A stretch of 64,000 nucleotides of DNA. Origin: Orientallactaga sibirica. Its lineage: Eukaryota > Chordata > Mammalia > Rodentia > Dipodidae. Location of the stretch: assembly GCA_036365145.1 (NCBI GenBank), contig JAEOAD010000018.1, forward strand, positions 8,636,001 through 8,700,000. The letters are read 5' to 3'. Under the pieces are notes generated by a model. It had not been told where the DNA came from and did no database searches. It was given only the letters and a program-made list of their open reading frames with translations. This document shows, piece by piece, positions 34,983-46,219 of the stretch; position 1 is the stretch's first letter, and every line of letters starts with the position of its first letter. The position numbers and the translations under genes are program-made.

Positions 34983-37090
34983 GTGACAATCATCCATTAT
35001 GCTACCTGCTTCTCAGAAGACTATTATGCAATTGGAATGAAAAGTCTATTACTTCTGTTTTCTTTATTACTTCATTTTTATGGTAGTTCCTTTCATTCCA
35101 TTGCTATTTTGGGTTTTAATTGGTGTGTTTTCCTTACTTTCAAATAAAAAAAATACAATTTATCCTCTGTAGAGCTATAAACAAAAGTTGAAGACAGGTG
35201 CTACAGAAAAATTTAAACTCATATTGTTGCAGAAGAAATTTTCCTGTTGCCACAGATCATAAAAAAAAATACTGAAAAAGAGGCTAGTTTGGAAAGGAGA
35301 CCTGCATCGTGGAGAGAAAATGAAAGACTCAGCTTGGCCCTGGGCTGGAAAGAATCTGGGTAAGGCACTGACTTAGACATCTTGGTACTTCTGAGGAGGG
35401 ACCACAAAGATATAGTCATCTGACCATCTATCATTAATCTTGTAGACTGGTAGGTATTCATCTGTGCCTTGAGATTCTGGTTAACTCACATGTCATTGTG
35501 GATGTTTGCCTACCTGTTACCCTTAATTTCCATGCACTGAGGGACCAGTGGATTTGGAGAAGCTGAGCAATTTGCCTACAAGTAACTATAAGTATTTTAA
35601 CTGGAATTTAGGCTCCATGAATTTCTATTGGACACTCTTCCCAATACCTCAACAACCCATTTTATTGCCTAAAATTTGATTTGTGGGTCATACAGCAGTT
35701 GAAAGCTGACAGTTTGCCCATCATTGATCTGTGGGCAATTTCTAACTCTTAAGATGAGATATAAACAAATGGTGACAGGCATCTTGTGCCATTTTCAACC
35801 TTGTACTTCATTCCTCTAGCTGGAGACAGTGTTATTTCTGGTAAAATCTTTGCTATAAATTTACCAAACAATTTTCTTTACAAATGATTTCCAATATGTA
35901 ATTATGCAATCAAGCTCTTTCATAAACAACCTGGGCCTTGACATAGGAAGATGGGGTGCAGTAATATTTATATAAAAGATGATTGGCCAACCGTTTATTT
36001 TGAAGTCCCATTTTCAAGGTTGGGAACTATATGTCCAAGGCAGTTTAGAGATTAATAGCAAGCTGAATGTGAAACTTTAGAGGAGGCTTTGACATAAACA
36101 AATATATGAAAATAACATCCTGCAACTGTTTGCAAAGTCTGACAGGGCTACTGGGCTTTCTGCAAAGCAGAGGGTGCAAAGTGTACTAGATCTATCAAAT
36201 TCTAGCAATCTCTTTTTAAAAAAATGATGTTTTTTCCTCATAAATGGAAACTGCTAACAGCTTTCCCTATGTATTGCAATTATTTTTCCTCCTGCTTGGT
36301 TTTATAATTGTGTCACATTTGGACACGTGCCACACAGAACATATTCTCCTGGAGGCCTGTGTCTAGCTGAATATTCCAGGCTATGAAATGGTGACAACAG
36401 TTGAGGAGTTCCCCTGATAAAAGCGTTGCAACCATTTCATCCCAATAAATTGTCCTGGTACTGCATGGCTCTCCTAGGAGTGGAACAACAGACTACACTG
36501 AGCACAATTTTAAATATGCTCACATATACTTGAGTAGCCACAATATATGCCTCAGAGTTCATTGGAGTAATGGCTGCTTATATTTTCCTCTTTCCTTTAT
36601 CTATCTTTTAATTCTCTTTCCCCAGTTGCTTACTAAAAATTATTATCTAAAATATTATCAACTAATTGCTTGACCATGAGGGACCTGGAAGTCTCCTCTA
36701 ACCTATGATCTACTCTTGGAAGAGAATCATTCCTTTCCATCTTTAGATACTAGGCTCAGGGTTTTGCTCATAGTGGGTGATAAATTCTATTAAAAATAAG
36801 TGATACTTTTCCTTCATATAAATCTTTATACTTTATAAAATACTTTTTGTTGATTCCATATTTACATTTGAGGAGAGGAGACAAGGTTTTATTCTTTGAA
36901 TATGTTTATTCAGGAAGAGGAGGTTAGGTTTGTATTAATTAGTCAAATCACCCCATCAGGAAAACAATGTAAGAAAGATTAGGATCCTGTTTATGTCAAA
37001 TCACCCCTGTCTCCTGTCTCCTACCTGGCCCCATCTGATTAGGGGTGTTTGGTACAAAGTGAAGAGCACAGGGAAGCCCAAGCACTGGGT
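34983..37090. other. Repeat-poor AT-rich block
   Basis: About 2.1 kb without SINE, L1 or LTR similarity. The part at 35700-36480 has several AT-rich motifs (TAATT and ATTTA types) spaced among GC-balanced stretches. No open frame of note. It could be unique intergenic DNA or a regulatory element; the sequence alone does not say. Confidence 0.4.
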
Positions 37091-37798
37091 GATCAAACAC
37101 TTGCTATTCTTCTCTTTAGTGTGAAGTATTATATCCAGTATTCTTTGTAGGGCTGGCTTGGCACACATGTATTCATAAAGCTAGCTTTTAATGTGGAAAG
37201 TTTTTCTTTCTCTTTTTACTATTATATTAGAGGGGATAATTTTGCCGTGTATAGTAGTTTGGGTTGACAAGCATGGTCTTTCGATATTTAAAATACTTCA
37301 TTCCACACATTTCTGGCTTTTAGAATTTTCATTGAAAAAAAATGGCTGTTATTCTGACATTATTTTAACTTTTGTAAGTGATGAGTTGTTTCTCTTTAAC
37401 CTCTTGGTACTTTTTTTTTCTTTCTTTTTTTTTTTATGCCTTTAATGTTTTAACTATAATGTGACCTGAGGAATTTCTTCTCTTGTCCTATCTATTTGGC
37501 ATTCTGCATGCCTCTTATACCTGGATTGGCCCCTCTTTCATAAATTCTGGAAATATTTTTTTCCTATAATTTCCTTGGAGATATGCCTTTCATCTGTATC
37601 TCTTCCCATTCTTGTATGCTCAGAATTTGAATATTTGGTCTTTTAAGGTGTCCCATATTTCTCTCATGTTCTATTTGTTGTTTGTTTTGAATTTGTCATT
37701 GATTTTGGCCTCCTGATCTATTTCCTTGCTTTGTCCTGAGGTTCTGATATTCTATCCTCTGCATGGCCCATTCTGTTGGTAAAGCTTTCTTGGGAGAT

Positions 37799-37960
37799 TT
37801 TTTTTTTTTTTTTTGGTTTTTCAAGGTAGGGTCTCACTCTGGCCCAGGCTGACCTGGAATTAACTATGTAGTCTCAGGGTGGCCTCGAACTCACGGCGAT
37901 CCTCCTACCTCTGCCTCCCGAGTGCTGGGATTAAAGGCATGTGCCACCACGCCCGGCTTG
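37799..37960 (-). mobile_element. B1 SINE (antisense), young
   Basis: A pure T run at 37799-37815 is the reversed poly(A) tail. The body is close to B1 consensus (gtagggtctcactctggccc, cgaactcacggcgatcctcc, gccaccacgcccggc). Intact CpG-containing blocks suggest a recent insertion. Confidence 0.95.
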
Positions 37961-38261
37961 AGATTTTTTTAAAATTTTACATTATTTTATTTATTTATTA
38001 TTAATTTATTTATTTTTATTGATGACTTCCTTAATTGTTTTAATTGAGTTATTTCAATTTTTTATTTCAATGAAGTTTTTCTTAGCACTCCTACCTCTTT
38101 ATTGTGTTCCCTTTCTGCTCCAGGTTTGAATTTTTCATTACATTGATTTGATTATTTGTGCCCTCTTGGGATTTATTCAGTCTTTTTTTGTGCCCTCTTT
38201 GAAATCATTCAGTTGTATATTAGTTCTTTCAGTTGATTATTTTGTATATATATATATATTT

Positions 38262-38408
38262 TTGGTTTTTTGAGGTAGGGTCTCACTCTGGCTCAGGCTG
38301 ACCTGGAATTCACTATGTAGTCTCAGGGTGGCCTCGAACTCATAGCGATCCTCCTACCTCTGCCTCTCGAGTGCTGGGATTCAAGGCATGCACCACCACG
38401 CCCAGCCT
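38262..38408 (-). mobile_element. B1 SINE (antisense)
   Basis: Preceded by a short (TA)n run, it runs from ttttttgaggtagggtctca through tctcgagtgctgggattcaa to accaccacgcccagcc, with few differences from the copy 460 bp to the left. Confidence 0.95.
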
Positions 38409-38880
38409 TGTTTTTTATTTTATTCATCCATTTGTTCATGTCCTTGTTAAGTATGCTGTATATGCTGATCATAATTGTGTTTTGGAATTATTTGTCTGGA
38501 GTTTCCTCTAAGTTTTCTTCATTGGTGTCTTCAACTATCTGACTAGGCATTCCTTGTGGGAATATATTGCTCTGGTTTCCTGTGTGATTTGTTTATACTT
38601 TGGGGTTTGCACATCTGGAGATACTCCCTTTATCTTGCTGAAGATGTAGCAACTGTGGCTCCATTGGGCCTGTAATAAGTGGCCTGGTCTACCTTGCTCT
38701 GTATTTGGTGGTCTACTCATAGGTCTTGCCTATGCTCAGGGGTGAACCTATGGTGCTGCTCCTGGGGACTGGATACCTTAGCAATTAAGTCTGCCTTGCT
38801 CAGGGCCAGCATAGGTATATCTGGATACATGGGGGAGTGGGACTAAAGCAGAGAAGGTCTAGTTCTCCTTATTCTGGGTG

Positions 38881-39405
38881 GGCATGAGAAGGTGATCTGC
38901 ACAAGTGATTGGTTTGGGCACAGGGGGACCACTTACCCGGGATCTGAGCGACACTACACCTTGCTTCAACTAGGTATAGGTGTGTTTTCAGAGGTGGAGT
39001 TTCTTTCATTCATAGCAGAAAGCAGGGTGAGAGGCAGAAAGGAATATGCTAGAAGTCTCCAGCTAGGGTGGGGGTATATGAGCTATTCACTCTCAAGATT
39101 AAAATGTTTCTTGAATAAACTCAAACATTTGAGAATTAAATTATGCTGTAAAGACTCACACAAATTTCTTCAATGTGGCTGTTCTTACTGTTTTTTCCAA
39201 GACTTTATTTCCACACTTTGATAATTTTGGCACAGAGGCATTGTGTAAATATTAGTCATTGTTTAAATGAATATTAAGTTTAACTGGAAGAGGCTCCAGA
39301 GAGCATCCAAAGCACCTTAGAAGACAATGGTAATAAAGTTTTGTTAATGTTAAAATCATCCCTTGAAGGAAATCAGACCCAGGGAAATCTGAATTCCCAA
39401 TTGTG
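38881..39405. other. Unassigned DNA
   Basis: A 109-codon open frame (38892-39221) lacks recognisable domains and may be derived from an old L1 5'UTR or be chance. Nothing else seen. Confidence 0.35.
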
Positions 39406-40060
39406 GTGTGGTAGTTTCAATCAATATATGGCCTCAAAGATTCAGACTTAAAAAAACATACTTTATTTATTTGCAAAGGAGAGATAGAAATGAGAGAGAG
39501 AGGGTGAGAGAGAGAGAAAAAGAGAGAATATGGGCACACCACAACCTTCTGCCACTGTAAACAAACTCCAGATGCACGCGTGACATGCCTTCATGCACAT
39601 TCATCTGGCTTTACATAGGTACTAGGGAATTGAACCTAGGCCATCTGGCTTTGAGTGCAAGTGCCTTTAAAAGCTAAACAATCTCTCTAGCCCAGATTAA
39701 ACTTTTTTGATTAAATTCCTTAACTTGAGCCCTTAGACTATGGGAGGGCATGTCACTGGGGGTGGATCTTGAAGTCCAGCCCTAAGGTGTGTTTTGGGGC
39801 AGATTTTCATCTAGCCTTATTAGGTGTGTGGAGAGCAGTTTGAGCTCTGGGTGGTTCATGCTTGCTGTTGTTGGTGTTTGCTTGCTGCAGTTGTTTCTTT
39901 CTGCTTGTGTCTGTGGAAGTAAACAGCTTCTCTTCTGCCATTGACAAACTTTTCTTTGGATTTTCTAAGCTTGGAATAGACCTCTGCCTCCCACAAGCTG
40001 TGTTTGGTTGGATGTTTGTCCCAGAAATAAGGAAGTGACTACAATACGGGAGTCTACTCC
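39406..40060 (+). mobile_element. MaLR-like LTR split by a SINE
   Basis: Left part 39406-39450 (gtggtagtttcaatcaatat) and right part from 39700 (actgggggtggatcttgaag, about 39757) correspond to the LTR at 14036-14390. A DIP-like SINE sits between them. The right edge is approximate. No internal region is seen. Confidence 0.6.
39457..39694 (-). mobile_element. DIP-like SINE (antisense)
   Basis: GA-rich left end (39480-39528), the aaactccagatgcacgcgtg block, the reversed B box near 39620 and a head reading ctaaacaatctctctagccc. Flanking words agattcagactt and agattaaactt are a likely eroded target duplication. Confidence 0.88.
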
Positions 40061-40796
40061 CTTCTCGTCTGGGTCCATTCCTAGGATGAGTCCTCTTTCC
40101 TGCACTTGAAGAGATCACAAACTCATTGGTGTTGAAATTTCTAGGCTTTTTGACAGCTAAGAAGATTTTGTCTGTCCAGTTTTTGAACCAATATATGTGT
40201 ATAGAAGGAGGTGTTGAAGTAAATATATCCTCTGAATTTTGGAAATACTGAGTCACATATTTTCACAAGTTAAGTTTAGTTTCAAGCAATGCATACTAAC
40301 CCAGAAGAAAAAATTTAACTATTTACAAGTCTTTGGTACCTTTATAGGCAATATAGAGGAAGGTTGGGGCATGGAGATGCACCAGGCTGCTCAGACATAC
40401 AGGGAGAGAGAGGAGTTAACTTTCTATTGGGGCAATGGGCAGATCTTTTTAGCAGACTCTGATAGAAGGAAAGGGTATGTGTGTTTTGAAATTAATTTCC
40501 TAAAAATTTTAAGATTAAAAATATATAAGCACACATTGGTTTATTAAAAGGATCCATGTTAGAAGAGAATAAGTAAGCTTGTGAGAAATTAAAACTAAGT
40601 TAATTTAACAATGTATAAGTGACCAAACATTAGTTAGGGGATCCTGCATCTGTGTGAACTAGATATTAATTGTCCCAAGACTATGATTTACTCTCTTAGG
40701 CCTCCTTTTATAAGAAGTATTTCAACCTTTTTTTTCTGCTGAAAAGGTAATATCATCTGTCTGCAATGTAATTTCAAAACTAAATCAGAAGTGAGA
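40061..40796. other. Unique AT-rich DNA
   Basis: Open frames at 40239-40547 (plus) and 39807-40256 (minus) have no recognisable domain. No repeat identified. Confidence 0.4.
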
Positions 40797-40935
40797 TGTG
40801 GTGGTGCATATCTTTAATCCTAGCACTCAGGAGGAAGAGGTAGGAGGATCACCATGAGTTTGAGGCCACCCTGAGACTACATAGTAAATTCCAGATCAGC
40901 CTGAGATAGAGTGAGATGCTACCTCAAAAAAATCA
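40797..40935 (+). mobile_element. B1 SINE
   Basis: From gtgagatgtggtggtgcata through aggtaggaggatcaccatga to gagtgagatgctacctcaaa. Moderately diverged. Confidence 0.93.
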
Positions 40936-41355
40936 ATATAATGTCCTCATATTAGAAGAGAAATTTAAAAAGGAAATTTAAGAAAAAGTAATATATAAAA
41001 TATTTGAATATATTTAATATTTATTTAACATTTAAAAATAGAGACTTTAAGAAGTACAAAGTACATAAAGAGGTGAGCTTGTGTAGAAGCCAACCAAGTT
41101 ACATAAATTAGGTGATTCAAGTATCCACTTAAAAATTCCATATTTCCTATTTTTTGCAGAATATTTATTTATTAAGGTGGTTTAGTATAAAAATTTTCAT
41201 TTGTGTTTTCAGAAGTCCTTTATTTTAAAGATAATTCTTTTGTCTGATGACAAATAGCAGCCACAATGATCATTCTGGGCCTCCATGTTGGATCAATTCC
41301 ATGTCTTCTTGAGAGATGACTTACATTCTGTATTTCTTTTTTACCCATTTAAAAA
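40936..41355. other. Unique AT-rich DNA
   Basis: A/T-rich; no element recognised up to the L1 tail at 41356. Confidence 0.4.
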
Positions 41356-41477
41356 ATATTATTGACCACTTCTATACTTACAGGTAATAAACCATTATAA
41401 TCCCCTCCCCACTTTCCCCTTCACAACTCCAATCTCCATAATATCCCCTCCCTCTCTCCCTTAGACTATTTTATTTT

Positions 41478-41693
41478 TTTTTAATTATTTTATTTTATTT
41501 ATTTATTTATTTGAAAGAGAGAGAGAGAGAGAGAGAGAGTATGGGCATGCCAGGGCCTCCAAGCCACTGCCAATGAACTCCAGACACATGCGCCACCTTG
41601 TGCATCTGTCTTATGTGGGACCTGGGGAGTTGAACCTGGGTCCTTTGGCTTTGTAGGCAAACGCCTTAACCACTAAGCCATCTCTCCAGCCCA
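41478..41693 (-). mobile_element. DIP-like SINE in L1-A 3'UTR (antisense)
   Basis: Begins with reversed tail and (GA)n (41513-41540) and ends ccatctctccagcccaac. The target duplication actattttatttt is at 41465-41477 and 41694-41706. Confidence 0.92.
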
Positions 41694-42935
41694 ACTATTT
41701 TATTTTAATGTCATCATCTTTTTCTCCTGTTGTGAGGGTCTTGTGAAGGTATTGCTAAGCACCGTGAGATCATGGCTATCAAGGCCAATTTCTGTTTGGG
41801 CAGTTGTATTGTAAGGAGTAGTTCTCTTCCTTTGGCTCTTACATTCTTTCCACCATCTCTTTCTCAATGGCCCTGAGCCTTGGAGGGCGTGATAGAGATG
41901 TTTCAGTGCTGGACACATCTCTGTCACTTCTTCTCAGCACTGTGTTGCCTTTTGGTCATCCCAGTGGTCATTGCCATCTGAAAAGAGAAGCTACTCTAAT
42001 AAAAAGTGAGAGTAGCATTAATATATGAATATGAACATTAAGTGTAGTGCTTTTAGGGCAGTTTGGTGAGAATAATATATGCACTTAGCCAGACAAGAGC
42101 AGGCTTTATACCCCTAGGGCTCATGAGCTCCCCTGCCATAGGTTTTTGAGTAGGTTTTCAGTATTAGGCATGTATTCCCTCCCATAGAGTGGGCCTTCAG
42201 TCCAATTAGGGAGCAGTTGGTTTCCCCAAGAGCAGACATGACACTATTGCATCTATTCAGTCATTTGGCCTGTCTGGCCAAACTTGAAACTTTGTGTCCA
42301 CTGTTTTCACTGCTGATGACTTCTGTCTCCCACAGTGCTGCATGCAGTGCAGCTTTTTCCAGCTTTCAGTTGGCTGTTCTACAGGGAGAAAGTTTTCAGC
42401 TCAGCACCAACTTGATTTCTCAGTAACCTTGCCACCCAGGCATGTGAAATCTTTGGCAAGAGGGTCTTACCATATGTTACTCTTGGGAACTAAGGGCCTT
42501 GGCAATAGCCTGTAATATTTTGGAGGGAACAGGGACCTCTCTGGCCAACAATTCACTGGAAGGTATCCCATCCCTGGCACTGAAAATTTTCTAATAGTAA
42601 TCTATGGTTCTGGATGTGCCATTATCCACAAAAGTAGGCTTTCATATGTCTTATTGAGAATATCGTGAATTTTGATTGACCGTCCCCCCACCCTTCTCTT
42701 ACTCAGTCTCTTTCCCTGCCCTCACTTAGGCCATTCCACTCCCTGTAATCTGTTTTCTATTTACATATATACAATATCATCCCCTAAAGTACTTTCCCCC
42801 TCCATTATAGCCTTTTTCTAGCTTACTGGCCTCTGCTGCCGATTTTTGGTTCCAGCTCACACACAAGTCTACACATTTGTAGCTAGGATCCACATATGCT
42901 AGAGAACATGTGATGTTTGGCTTTCAGGGCCTGAG

Positions 42936-43330
42936 TTACTCACTTAGTACAATCCTTTCCAGATCCATCCATTTCCCTGCAAATTTCATTATTTCATTTT
43001 TTTTTTTTTTTACCACTGAATAGAACTCCATTGTGTAAATGTACCACATCTTTATTATCCATTCACCTGTTGAGGGACATCTAGGCTGGTTCCATTTCCT
43101 AGCTATCATGAATAGAGCAGCAATAAATATGGTTGTGTAAGTATTTATAAGGTAGTGAGAAGAGTCATTAGGATATATGCCTAGGAGTGTTATAGCTGGA
43201 TCATATGGTAAATCTATTTTTAGCTGTCTCAAGAACTCCACACTGATTTTCACAATGGCTGGACCAGATTACATTCCCACCAAAAGTATAGAAGTGTTCC
43301 TCTTTCTGCATCTTCATCAACATTTATTGC
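42936..43330 (-). pseudogene. L1-A ORF2 C-terminal remnant
   Basis: Open from 43253 down to 42936, it holds the end of ORF2p: LKIDLPYDPAITLLGIYP, KWNQPRCPS and YTMEFYSVVKK, the cysteine-containing C-terminal region. A short T-run expansion lies in the final part. The rest of ORF2 continues at 55791 beyond the inserted L1-B. Confidence 0.85.
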
Positions 43331-44582
43331 CATTTGTTTTCTTTTTTAAAAAAAATTTTTATTGTCAACTTCTATACTTACAGACAATAAACCATGATAT
43401 TTCCCTCTCCCCTATCCCCCTTCAGAACTACATTTTCCATCATATCTCCTCCCTCTCTCCGTTAATCTCTCTTTTAATTTGATGTTATCATCTTTTTCTC
43501 CTATTATGAGGGTCTTGTGAAGGTATTGCTAGGCACTGCAAGGTCATGGATAGCGAGGCAATTTCTGTCTGGACAGTTGCATTGTAAGGAGTCATATCCT
43601 TCCTTTGGCTCTTACATTCTTTCTGGCCCCTCTTCCACAATGGATCTTGAGCATTGGAGGGTGTGATGAGGTGTTTCAGTGTTGGACACGCCTCTGTCCC
43701 TTCTTCTCAGCTCTGTGTTGTTTTTTGGGTTATCCCAGTGGTCATCGCCATCTGAAAAGAGAAGCTTCATTAACCAGAAGTGAGAGTAGCATTAATATGT
43801 GAATATTGACTTTAAGTGTAGTGCTTTCAGGGTAGTTTTGTGGGAATAATATGTACATTTAGCCAGACAAGAGCAGGCTTTATACTCCAAAGGCTCATGA
43901 ACCCCCTGCCATAGACTTTTGATTAGTTTTTCAGTACCAGGCATGCATTCCTTCCCATAGAGAGGGCCTTCAGGCCAATTAGCGAGCAGTTGATTTCCTC
44001 AAGAGTAGACATGCCACTGTTGCACCCGTTCAGTCATTGGGCCCGTCTGGTGAAACTTGAGGTTTCCAGTGTCCACTTTTTTCACTGCTGATGAATTCTG
44101 CTTCCCATATGGCTGCATGCAGTGCAGCTTTTTCCAGCTTTCAGTTGGCTGGTCTACAGGCAGAAGGTTTTCTGCTCAGCACCAGCTTGCTTTCTCAGTG
44201 ACCTTGCTGCTCAGGCAAGTGAGGTCTTCAGCAACAGCATCTTACCATCTGTTTCTCAAGGGAAACCAAGGGCCTTGGCAATAGCCTGTAATGTTTTGGA
44301 GGCTACAGGAACCTCCCTGGCCAACAACTCACTGGAAGGAATCCCATCCTGGGCACTGAAAAGTTTCTAGCAACAATCTATAGCTTCTGGATGTGCCATT
44401 ATTCAAAAAAGTAGGTTTACATAAGTCTTATTCAGAATATCTTGAATTTTGGTTGACCCACCCCCCCCTGCCCTTCTTTTACACGTTCTTTACCTGTGGC
44501 CTCGCTTAGGCCTTTCCCCTCCCTGTAATTTGTTCTTCAACTTACATATATATCATACCATCCCCTTAATTCCTTCCCTCTA

Positions 44583-45503
44583 TTTTCTTAATATTGGCAC
44601 CTAGAGGTATAAATTTCCCTGTTAGAACTGCCTTCATTGTGTCCCAAAGGTTTTGGTATGTTGTATTCTCAGCATCATTTAATTCTATGAATTTATTGAT
44701 TTCCTTTTTAATTTATTCAATGTCCCATTCATCATTCAATAGTATACAGTTTAGCCTCTGTGAATTTCTGTATGCTCTGTAGTTTTTCTTGTTGCTTATT
44801 TGCAGTTAATCCCATTGTAGTTAGATAGCATACAAGGGATTATTTCAATTTTCCTGTGTTCGTTAAGATTAGATTTGTGTCCTAATATATGGTCTATTTT
44901 AGAGAATGTTCCATGTGGTGCTGAGAAAAAAAAATGTATGTTCTGGAGCATTTGGATTGAATGTTCTGTATATATCTCTTAGGTCTACTTGTTCCATTAC
45001 ATCATTTAATCAAGATAACTCTCTATTTTTTGCTGGGATGACCTGTCAAATGATGAGAGTCGGGTATTGTCATCCACTACTATTGTGTTTGGAGTTATCT
45101 CTGATCTTAAGTCTAATAGTGTTTGTTTAATGAAATTGGGAGCCCCCAAATTAGGTGCATATATGTTTAGGCTTGTAATGACCTCCTGTTGGAATGTTCC
45201 TTTAATCAGTGTAAAGTGATCTTGTTTATCTTTCCTCACTAATGTTGGTTTGAAGTCTATCCTGTCAGATATCAGGATAAAAACCCCTGCATGTTTCTTA
45301 GGCCCATTTGCTTGAAATACTGTTTTCCATCCTTTCACCCTAAGAAGGTTTCTATCTTTTATTGACAGGTGAGTTTCCTGGAGGTATTCGATGGCAGGAT
45401 CCTGCCTTTGATTCCAGTCTACAAGCCTGTGTCTTTTGGTTGGGGCATTGAGGCCATTGATATTAAGAATTATTATTGAAAGATATGTGTTTATTCTTAC
45501 CAT
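44583..45503 (-). pseudogene. L1-B ORF2: endonuclease region only
   Basis: From the ATG at 45503 the frame is open for 165 codons to 45006: LNINGLN, YLQETHLS (CCLQET in the sister copy) and IYAPNLGAPNFIKQ of the APE-like endonuclease. The GDxN-type motif reads VVDDNTR here. More endonuclease sequence continues in shifted frames to about 44583, where an internal deletion joins it to the 3'UTR. With no RT left, it could not copy itself. Confidence 0.85.
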
Positions 45504-45720
45504 TCTTCTTGTTTTGCAGTGCTTACTGTTTTCCCTTTACTCTCTTGTTTGAACTGTTATTTGAGTATGGTTATTTTTTCCTATTCCCTGCTGTATGTTT
45601 TGCTTTCTCTTCAGTGTGAAGGATTCCTTCAAGTATTTCTATAGAGCTGGTTTGGTTGCCATAAATTCCTTTAGCCTGCTTTTGTTGTGGAATGTCCTTG
45701 TTTTTCCATCAATTTGGATA

Positions 45721-45725
45721 GATAG
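45721..45725. repeat. Target-site duplication of ERVK provirus, left copy
   Basis: GATAG here and at 53805-53809. The related uninterrupted L1 at about 25093-25110 reads tagatagcttttcag, so one GATAG was present before insertion. Class II elements usually make 6 bp; only 5 are visible. Confidence 0.85.
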
Positions 45726-46113
45726 TGTTGGGGCCCAAAGCTGAAAGAAATGACAAACACACACAACAGACAAGATAGACACGGCAGCCGTGCCATGCTC
45801 ACTTCATTGCAGCTTTATATATCTTTGGTGAAAGCAGTTTACTTGACAAACTCTGATATGTAATGTATGATTTACTTTTAGCACACAAAGAAAATCCATT
45901 TCAGTTCCCAGAACTTTCTGTAACCATTAGCCTTGGCTGATATCAACTGGAACACAGCATCCATAGCCTTTATCTTTCCTCCTGTTTGCAGGCAAGAAAG
46001 GGACCACCCGTTTGCGGGATGTGTTCAAGGCTCACAATGTTCCAAAAACATCTTGAGATCACTTGCATGCAAAATGTCCTCCAGTAACTTCCTCCTGCTT
46101 CTGGGATCCTACA
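45726..46113 (-). mobile_element. 3' LTR of ERVK provirus
   Basis: 388 bp, TG...CA ends (plus strand tgttggggccc...gggatcctaca). On the minus strand it has a probable TATA-like and poly(A) segment (plus strand ctttatatatctttgg, about 45811). Compared with the 5' LTR it has about 24 extra bases (tgatatgtaatgtatgattt and neighbours, about 45855-45880). Confidence 0.93.
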
Positions 46114-46130
46114 TTTTCCCCTTTTATTTT
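46114..46130 (-). promoter_or_regulatory. Polypurine tract of ERVK provirus
   Basis: The minus strand reads aaaaggggaaaa directly before the 3' LTR start TGTAGG. This is the RNase H-resistant primer for plus-strand DNA synthesis, in its expected place and well preserved. Confidence 0.9.
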
Positions 46131-46219
46131 TTGCAGACATGAAAAGCCATAGTAGTTTGTGTTTGTTTGTGTTGTCTTATTGCTGAGAGGGTCCATCTAT
46201 GGAAGACTGAAATTAATAT

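Larger units (their letters stand above)
37091..38880 (-). mobile_element. Decayed old L1, ORF1 region and 5' part (antisense)
   Basis: The order of blocks matches the ORF2-proximal spacer and ORF1 of the other antisense L1s at 25000-25920. Examples are the tattctttgtagggctgg block (37140), the ttaactataatgtgac block (37448), the ggaaatatttttttcctataat block and tttggtcttttaaggtgtcc (37635). It is much more diverged than those. Two B1s are inserted. Assignment past about 38520 (5'UTR) is uncertain. Confidence 0.6.

Noticed and set aside
38892..40256. Frames of 109, 149 and 102 codons near a MaLR LTR (the last extends to 40547)
   Set aside because: They overlap LTR or unassigned sequence, and none has a motif or a partner exon.
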